Below, in pieces: positions 31,724-36,935 of a stretch of DNA of 36,935 nucleotides. The translations under genes were made by a program, and so were the position numbers. The stretch comes from Clostridia bacterium (lineage in GTDB: Bacteria > Bacillota > Clostridia > TANB77 > CAG-508). The notes under the pieces are model-generated. The model was given only the letters and a program-made list of their open reading frames with translations. It ran no database searches and was not told where the DNA came from. Position 1 is the stretch's first letter, and every line of letters begins with the position of its first letter. The stretch covers positions 1 through 36,935 of the forward strand of contig CAAEBO010000036.1 in assembly GCA_900754085.1 (NCBI GenBank). Reading direction: 5' to 3'.

Positions 31724-32869
31724 ATGAATACAATATATTTTGATCATGCAGCAACAACAGCAGTCGCACCAGAAGTAAAAAAAGCAATGGATCCATATTT
31801 TTGCGAAAACTATGGTAACGCATCTTCATTATACGAACTAGGTTATAAATCTAAAGAAGCTATAAATATAGCAAGAGGAAATGTAGCTAGGGCAATAAAA
31901 GCTAATCCGAAAGAAATATATTTTACCTCTTGTGGAAGTGAAAGTGATAATTTAGCAATAAAAGGTGTAGCAAGAGCTAATAAAAGAAGAGGTAACCACA
32001 TAATTACGAGTAGAATAGAGCATCCAGCAGTTTTAAATACCTGTAAGCAATTAGAAAAAGAAGGGTTTATAGTAACTTATTTAAATGTAGATAAATATGG
32101 GGAAATAGACATAAATGAACTAAAAAGAAGTATTAACAATAGAACTATTTTAGTATCTATAATGTTTGCTAATAATGAAGTTGGAACTATAGAACCTATA
32201 AAAGAGATTGCAAATATTGTTCATAATTATAATGCAATATTTCATACAGATGCAGTTCAAGCAATAGGAAATGTAGAAATAGATGTTAAAGAAATGGGGA
32301 TAGATTTATTGTCAATGTCTGCTCACAAGTTCTACGGGCCAAAAGGGGTAGGAGCTTTATATGTAAAAGAAGGAATAAATTTCGTACCTTTGCAGAATGG
32401 TGGACATCAAGAAAATGATAAAAGGGCAGGAACTGAAAATGTAGCAGGTATTGTTGGGATTGGCAAAGCTATTGAAATGGCTTGTTATGAAATGCAAGAT
32501 AAAAACAAAAATATAATAGAATTAAGAAATTATTTTATAAATGAAATAATAAATAAAATTCCATATATAAAAATAAATGGTGACTTAGAAAATAGACTAC
32601 CAGGAAATGTGAATATTTCGTTTTTATATACTAAAGGAAAAGATATTGTAAAACTACTTGCAAAACATAATATATGTACTTCTAGTGGTTCTGCTTGTAG
32701 CAGTGGACTTCCACAGCCATCACATGTATTAATTGCAATGGGGCTTAATGAAGACATTGCAAATAGTGCAGTAAGGATAACTTTAGGTAAAGAAAATACA
32801 AAAGAAGAAATAGATTATACAATAAAAATATTAAAAACGATTGTAGAAAATCTTAGAACAGAAATATAA
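31724..32869 (+). CDS. Cysteine desulfurase (NifS/IscS family)
   Basis: A 381-residue PLP enzyme that takes sulfur from cysteine to supply iron-sulfur clusters or thio-modified tRNA. It starts MNTIYFDHAATTAVAPEV, has IEHPAVLNT (His100), FHTDAVQAIG, the PLP lysine Lys202 in SMSAHKFYGPKG and the sulfur-carrying Cys325 in TSSGSACSSGLPQPSHVL. The SSGSACSSG loop is of the group I (IscS/NifS) type. No iscU, thiI or mnmA gene is next to it, although tRNA thiolation partners often are in Clostridia, so I give no gene symbol. GAGGT lies 8 bases before the ATG. TATAAT at 31694-31699 is a likely -10 without a clear -35. Confidence 0.92.
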   Translation: MNTIYFDHAATTAVAPEVKKAMDPYFCENYGNASSLYELGYKSKEAINIARGNVARAIKANPKEIYFTSCGSESDNLAIKGVARANKRRGNHIITSRIEHPAVLNTCKQLEKEGFIVTYLNVDKYGEIDINELKRSINNRTILVSIMFANNEVGTIEPIKEIANIVHNYNAIFHTDAVQAIGNVEIDVKEMGIDLLSMSAHKFYGPKGVGALYVKEGINFVPLQNGGHQENDKRAGTENVAGIVGIGKAIEMACYEMQDKNKNIIELRNYFINEIINKIPYIKINGDLENRLPGNVNISFLYTKGKDIVKLLAKHNICTSSGSACSSGLPQPSHVLIAMGLNEDIANSAVRITLGKENTKEEIDYTIKILKTIVENLRTEI

Positions 32870-32929
32870 GCAGAAGATTGAATTTTTAAACACAAATGTA
32901 AGATTAAGATAATTTGATATAATATAAAA

Positions 32930-32968
32930 AATGCTCCTTGTTAAAATAAAAATTTAACAAGGAGCATT
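32930..32968. terminator. Bidirectional terminator, desulfurase and SPFH genes
   Basis: A perfect 16-base stem, AATGCTCCTTGTTAAA (32930-32945) with TTTAACAAGGAGCATT (32953-32968), loop of seven. The minus strand has T6 directly after the stem, so it mainly serves the minus-strand SPFH gene and also stops the plus-strand desulfurase. Confidence 0.9.
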
Positions 32969-32977
32969 GATTTATAA

Positions 32978-33919
32978 TTATTTATCTTTTAATTTTTTGT
33001 CTACAATCTTTTTTTCGCCATCTTTTATAACTTCTGTAGCAGCACCTAAACCACTTAATGCTGCAGTTGCTTCGAAAGGAATAAATACTTTGTTAGCATC
33101 TCCTTTAGCAACTTCTTCAAGAGCTTCTAAAGATTTAATTTGTATAAGTTTTTCATCTGGATCAGCCTTTTTAATTGCTTCATAAACCATTCTTACTTCT
33201 TCAGCTTTAGCTTCTGCTACTTTTCTAATTGCTTCAGCTTCACCGGCAGCTCTTCTTATTTGAGCTTCTTTATCTGCTTCAGCTTCTAATATAGCAGCAG
33301 CTTTTTTACCTTCAGCAAGTGTAATAGCAGATTGTCTTTCACCCTCAGATTGTAAAATTAAAGCTCTTTTATTTCTTTCTGCATTCATTTGTTTTTCCAT
33401 TGCATCTCTAATATCATCTGGTGGGTTAATATCTTTAATTTCTACTCTGTCTATTTTACAACCCCATTTATCTGTTGCATCATCTAATATAGATCTTAAT
33501 TTTTGATTTATTAAATCTCTAGAACTAAAAGTTTCATCTAAAGACATTTTACCTACAATATCACGAATTGTAGTAATAGCTAAATATTCAATACCTTTCT
33601 TTAAAGATTGAATTTCATAAACTGCTTTTGCAGGATCTGTTATTTGATAGAATACAACAGTATCTATTGTAATTGTAACGTTATCTTGTGTAATAACTCC
33701 TTGTGGTGGAATATCCATAGTTTGTTGTTTTAAACTAACAACACTACGAACATGATCTACAAAAGGAAATATTACTGTAAGACCAGCATCTGCCACCTTA
33801 TGAAATTTACCTAATCTTTCAATTATATAAACTTCAGATTGTTTAACTACTTTAATTGACTTATAAGCAATTATAGCAACAAAAACTATTAAAACTAGTA
33901 AAAATATAATTCCTCCCAT
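32978..33919 (-). CDS. SPFH/Band 7 (stomatin, QmcA-like) protein
   Basis: A 313-residue membrane scaffold protein. One N-terminal helix (about 3-20) is followed by the Band 7 domain (about 22-180: VVKQSEVYIIERLGKFHKVADAGLTVIFPFVD, MDIPPQGVITQDNVTITIDTVVFYQI, AITTIRDIVGKMSLDETFSSRD, KDINPPDDIRDAMEKQMNAER). A long Ala/Glu/Lys coiled coil (about 185-255) comes next, then a short tail. Such proteins form ring assemblies in membrane microdomains and help membrane protein quality control. AAGGAG overlaps the end of nfeD, and the genes are 14 bases apart; NfeD-SPFH pairs are a known conserved partnership. A strong terminator follows. Confidence 0.93.
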   Translation of the reverse strand: MGGIIFLLVLIVFVAIIAYKSIKVVKQSEVYIIERLGKFHKVADAGLTVIFPFVDHVRSVVSLKQQTMDIPPQGVITQDNVTITIDTVVFYQITDPAKAVYEIQSLKKGIEYLAITTIRDIVGKMSLDETFSSRDLINQKLRSILDDATDKWGCKIDRVEIKDINPPDDIRDAMEKQMNAERNKRALILQSEGERQSAITLAEGKKAAAILEAEADKEAQIRRAAGEAEAIRKVAEAKAEEVRMVYEAIKKADPDEKLIQIKSLEALEEVAKGDANKVFIPFEATAALSGLGAATEVIKDGEKKIVDKKLKDK

Positions 33920-33933
33920 TTTTTTATCTCCTT

Positions 33934-34392
33934 CTAATTATTTTCTATATTATTAGATGGTAATTTATAATTACTTGCAACGCAAGCTTTTACACCATCT
34001 ATACCAATAATTTCTACTCTAGAACCTTTTGGAATAGTTAAATTTGGATCCATTGTTTTTGCAGACCAAACTTCTCCATCTACATTAATTTGACCTGTAG
34101 AATTTAGTAAAGAAATTTCTTCTGTTACAATAGCCATTTTTCCGATAATTGCATTAGAATTTGTTATAGTATTATTACTTTTTACATATTTAGAAAGCAA
34201 AGGTCTTGTAAATATAAGTAATAATATAGAAACTATTACAAATACTAAAACTTGAATAAATAAGTTTGTTGTAACAAAACTAACTAACATAGCTATAACT
34301 GCAGCTATTGCAAACCATAGTAGTAAAAAACCAGCTGTTAATATTTCGCCTACAAATAGTGCTCCAGCTATTACTAACCAAACTAGCCACAT
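33934..34392 (-). CDS. NfeD-family membrane protein
   Basis: A 152-residue protein with four or so hydrophobic segments in the first 70 residues (MWLVWLVIAGALFVGEILTAG, LLWFAIAAVIAMLVSF, FIQVLVFVIVSILLLIF). A C-terminal OB-fold domain follows (about 85-145: IIGKMAIVTEEISLLNSTGQINVDGEVWSAK, IPKGSRVEIIGIDGVKACV). This is the short NfeD form without the serine protease domain. It partners SPFH proteins, here the next gene. Start ATG 34392 has AAAGGAGGAG about 7 bases upstream, and an extended -10 promoter lies before it. Confidence 0.93.
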   Translation of the reverse strand: MWLVWLVIAGALFVGEILTAGFLLLWFAIAAVIAMLVSFVTTNLFIQVLVFVIVSILLLIFTRPLLSKYVKSNNTITNSNAIIGKMAIVTEEISLLNSTGQINVDGEVWSAKTMDPNLTIPKGSRVEIIGIDGVKACVASNYKLPSNNIENN

Positions 34393-34422
34393 AAAGACTC
34401 CTCCTTTGCATAATTCATTAAA

Positions 34423-34451
34423 ATTATACCATAAATACCCATAAAAGTAAA
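34423..34451 (-). promoter_or_regulatory. Promoter of nfeD-SPFH operon
   Basis: Minus strand: TTTACT (34451-34446), 17 bases, TATAAT (34428-34423), preceded by TGG, an extended -10 match. Confidence 0.7.
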
Positions 34452-34558
34452 GAAAAACGAGATATTTATGTTAAGTATTAATATTTTTAAAAATCTTATT
34501 CACTAATTTCTTATTTTATGATAATATAAGAAAGAATTTTATAATAAGGAGATTACAA

Positions 34559-36253
34559 ATGGCAAAAAGAATGAAAGAAAAAAACGAAGGAAGTAAAGGA
34601 AAAATAATATTAAATGTAATTATTGTAATAATATTTCTTGCAATATTAGGTGGGGTATTTTACTTTTCACCAAATTATATAAAAGAAGACTATAATGGAA
34701 AAACCAAAATATTAATAAACAATAATAATGTTACATTAAAAATGAAGAATGATGTATATATAGATGAGAACAATAATATATTTATGTCTATACCAGATAT
34801 AAAAAATTATTTTGACAAATATATAGAATATGATAAAGAAGATGGTGACATTGTAACAACATCGGAAATAAATATAGCAAAATTAAGCACAAAGAATAAT
34901 AAAATTACGATAAATGGTGAAGAGGAGGAGCTTAATTCACCTGCTATAGAAAGAGAAGAAACAGTTTATTTACCATTTTCAGAAATAAGTGAAAAAGTTT
35001 ATGATGTAGACTTAGAATATATAAAAGATACCGATACTATTATTATAGATTCATTAGACAGAAAGCAAGAAACAGCAACTGTTAATAAAAAGACAAAAAT
35101 TAAATATAAGCCACAAGTATTTTCAAGAACACTAGATAAGCTTAAAGAAAATGACGAAATTGTATTTATAGAAGAAAAAGAAGATTGGGCAAAAGTTAGA
35201 ACAATAGATGGAACAATAGGATATGTAAAAAAAGAAAATCTAAATGATTTAGAAGTGGTAAGAGAAGAAAAGAATTATATAAATAAAGTAGACGGAAAAA
35301 TCAACTTAGTATGGGACTATTATTCAGAATATGCTAATGCACCAGATAGAAAAGGCGAAAAAATGGATGGAGTAAATGTAGTATCGCCAGCTTTCTTTTC
35401 TATTATGAAAGGAAGTAATGGAGAAATAAATGACAATGCAAATAAAGAAGGAAAAGATTATATAAACTGGGCACATAGTAATAATTACCAAGTTTGGGCA
35501 ATGTTTTCTAATAATTCATTAAAAGATACTACTTCACAAATATTAAATGACTACGAAAAAAGAGAGAGCATGATAGAAAACTTAATAAATTTGGTAGAAA
35601 AATATGATATAGATGGTGTAAATGTAGATTTTGAAAATATGAATGAATCAGATAAAGATGTATATTCAAGATTTTTAATAGAGTTAGCTCCAAGATTAAA
35701 GAAAATGGGAAAAACACTATCTGTAGATGTAACAGCTCCAGATGGTTCTGCAACATGGTCTTTATGCTTTGACAGAGATGTAATTGCAGATGTTTCTGAT
35801 TATGTAATATTTATGGCATATGACCAATATGGCACAGGATCTAGTAAAGCAGGTACAACAGCAGGATATAATTGGGTAGAAGCAAATATTAAGAAATTTT
35901 TAGGACAAGAAGATGTGCCACCAGAGAAAATAGTATTAGGAATACCATTATATATGAGAACATGGGAAGAAAAAAAAGAGGGTACATTTGTTCCAAATAT
36001 AGTAAATATGAATGATTTATTTGATGTTCTTCCAGAAAACCAAGTAGCAACATGGGATGAAGATTTAAAACAATACTATGTGGAATATGAGAAAAAAGGT
36101 AAGAAATATAAGATGTGGATAGAAAACGAAAAATCTATAGGTGAAAAAATAAATTTAGCAAAGAAATATAATTTAGCTGGAATTGCTTTCTGGGAGAAAG
36201 ATAGAGAACCTAATAATGAATTTTGGACATTTGTAAAAGAAGAATTGAATTAG
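34559..36253 (+). CDS. GH18 glycosidase with stalk and SH3 domains (spore/cell-wall type)
   Basis: A 564-residue protein. An N-terminal basic stretch and one membrane helix (about 15-38) lead into an extracytoplasmic part: a copper-amine-oxidase-like stalk domain (about 45-165, KILINNNNVTLK, YLPFSEIS), an SH3b domain (about 175-230, DWAKVRTIDGTIGYVKKENL) and a GH18 TIM barrel (about 240-564). The barrel has DGVNVDFE with Asp352, Asp357 and the acid Glu359, plus FMAYDQYG and a late AGIAFWEKD. It resembles the YaaH/SleL/YdhD N-acetylglucosaminidases that act on peptidoglycan or spore cortex, but there is no LysM. The anchor should keep it at the membrane, facing the wall. AAGGAG lies 7 bases before the ATG. 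It is probably a single gene. Confidence 0.9.
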   Translation: MAKRMKEKNEGSKGKIILNVIIVIIFLAILGGVFYFSPNYIKEDYNGKTKILINNNNVTLKMKNDVYIDENNNIFMSIPDIKNYFDKYIEYDKEDGDIVTTSEINIAKLSTKNNKITINGEEEELNSPAIEREETVYLPFSEISEKVYDVDLEYIKDTDTIIIDSLDRKQETATVNKKTKIKYKPQVFSRTLDKLKENDEIVFIEEKEDWAKVRTIDGTIGYVKKENLNDLEVVREEKNYINKVDGKINLVWDYYSEYANAPDRKGEKMDGVNVVSPAFFSIMKGSNGEINDNANKEGKDYINWAHSNNYQVWAMFSNNSLKDTTSQILNDYEKRESMIENLINLVEKYDIDGVNVDFENMNESDKDVYSRFLIELAPRLKKMGKTLSVDVTAPDGSATWSLCFDRDVIADVSDYVIFMAYDQYGTGSSKAGTTAGYNWVEANIKKFLGQEDVPPEKIVLGIPLYMRTWEEKKEGTFVPNIVNMNDLFDVLPENQVATWDEDLKQYYVEYEKKGKKYKMWIENEKSIGEKINLAKKYNLAGIAFWEKDREPNNEFWTFVKEELN

Positions 36254-36263
36254 TAAGTAATAT

Positions 36264-36301
36264 AAAATCACTTTATTCATATAAATGAGTAAGGTGATTT
36301 T
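36264..36301 (+). promoter_or_regulatory. Hairpin covering the ribosome site of the last gene
   Basis: AAAATCACTTTATTCAT (36264-36280) pairs along its whole length (two G-T pairs) with ATGAGTAAGGTGATTTT (36285-36301), loop ATAA. The right arm contains AAGGTG (36291-36296), the ribosome site of the gene at 36302, and ends exactly at its start codon. It can also be read as the terminator of the GH18 gene, with a short TTTT tail. Confidence 0.6.
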
Positions 36302-36935
36302 ATGATTGGATATATAAGAACAAAAAAAGAAAAAAATATATTAAAAAGAATATTAAATAAAATAGAAATAGAAGAATATGAAAATGGGAAAAAATATACA
36401 GTTTCTAAATTTAATAAAAAATTATTAGAAAAACTTAAAGTAGATAATATAAAAAATATTGTAGTTGCTAAAAAAGATAAGAACAATATAGAATTTTTAA
36501 ATAACATATATTCAAATAATATAAATATATTAGATGGAAGAAATTTATTTAAACACTTAATACCAGAGATAGTTGAATATTTATCTAAAGTATGTAAAAT
36601 TAATGAAAATGATATGCAAATAACAATACTTGTAAATGACTATTCACAAATTAATATATTTTATATAAATGAGCTAATAAAAAAAGTAAAAGTTGTAAAT
36701 ATTATTACAAATAATATAAATAAATTTAAAAAATTTACAGATAAATTATATGAGGAAGAAGCTATAGTAGTTCCTGTAATGAATAATAAGAATAAAAGTT
36801 TATTGAATAAAGATATAATAATAAATATAGATTTTACAGAAGAACAATTAAGAAAATATAAAATAAATAGAAAAGCAATTATTGTAAATATAGAAAATAA
36901 TATAGAAAATTTAAATAAGACTTTTATAGGAATAA
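36302..36935 (+). CDS. Hypothetical protein, 3' truncated
   Basis: Start ATG 36302 with AAGGTG five bases upstream. The frame stays open for 211 codons to the end of the window. It starts MIGYIRTKKEKNILKRILNK and is extremely rich in Lys, Asn and Ile. The second half has alternating hydrophobic strands and helices: ITILVNDYSQINIFYINELI, VKVVNIITNNINKFKKF, EEAIVVPVMNNKNKSLLNKD, IIINIDF, KAIIVNIENN. This looks like a Rossmann-type alpha/beta fold, similar in feel to conserved clostridial proteins of unknown role. I cannot name a family. Its ribosome site lies inside a hairpin. Confidence 0.65.
   Translation, partial: MIGYIRTKKEKNILKRILNKIEIEEYENGKKYTVSKFNKKLLEKLKVDNIKNIVVAKKDKNNIEFLNNIYSNNINILDGRNLFKHLIPEIVEYLSKVCKINENDMQITILVNDYSQINIFYINELIKKVKVVNIITNNINKFKKFTDKLYEEEAIVVPVMNNKNKSLLNKDIIINIDFTEEQLRKYKINRKAIIVNIENNIENLNKTFIGI

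Noticed and set aside
1..36935. CRISPR array, tRNA or rRNA genes, prophage or transposase genes
   Set aside because: I looked for regularly spaced repeats, cloverleaf-like stretches, rRNA blocks and typical mobile-element proteins and saw none; the only dispersed repeat is the two-copy palindrome.

Overview
The window is very A+T-rich chromosomal DNA of a Gram-positive, Clostridia-type bacterium, probably an endospore former or descended from one. Support for this: strong AGGAGG-type ribosome sites, a BofA homologue, DivIVA and SepF, DisA, a glmS ribozyme and an HrcA/CIRCE-type groESL operator. I saw no tRNA, rRNA, CRISPR array, prophage or intact insertion sequence. Genus and species cannot be told from what I can see.

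Layout. 1-960: the end of a cation/Ca2+ exchanger gene, then a DUF2508/YaaL gene and bofA. 1030-3030: glmS on the minus strand with a glmS ribozyme in its leader. 3251-6463: a hypothetical gene, uvrC and a membrane protein that may be a diverged DUF1385/YqhQ relative. 6495-6596: a dense set of hairpins holding the first copy of a GGGGACGGTC repeat. 6596-7315: deoD (minus). 7482-8564: two small membrane proteins. 8768-10387: pyrG. 10449-12488: groES-groEL under what look like two CIRCE operators. 12662-13369: a C39-like peptidase fold protein. 13440-13757: two tandem 40-residue Cys-rich membrane miniproteins (minus). 13904-18217: mutL-miaA-HlyD-like adaptor. 18345-19405: sepF and divIVA. 19548-20544: rsmD and a coiled-coil protein. 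20689-31558: a compact same-strand run, ftsK/spoIIIE, an unknown gene, a beta-CASP metallo-beta-lactamase, a GH15 glucoamylase-like enzyme, radA, disA and an anchored cyclophilin, closed by the second GGGGACGGTC repeat and a terminator. 31724-32869: cysteine desulfurase. 32978-34392: nfeD plus an SPFH/QmcA-like gene (minus). 34559-36253: a GH18 cell-wall type hydrolase. 36302-end: a truncated unknown gene.

How the genes fit together. Most are core functions: DNA repair and chromosome handling (uvrC, mutL, radA, disA, ftsK), division and cell pole (sepF, divIVA), RNA modification (miaA, rsmD), nucleotide and wall-precursor metabolism (pyrG, deoD, glmS) and protein quality control (groESL, cyclophilin, SPFH/NfeD). 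DisA, which makes c-di-AMP, lies directly after RadA, as is common in Firmicutes.

The less ordinary parts are the two Cys-rich miniproteins with a possible sigma-E-like promoter, the doubled CIRCE arrangement, the paired REP-like repeat, the hairpin covering the ribosome site of the last gene, and the uncharacterised genes at 3251, 5744, 23118 and 36302. I found no convincing new defence or mobile system.
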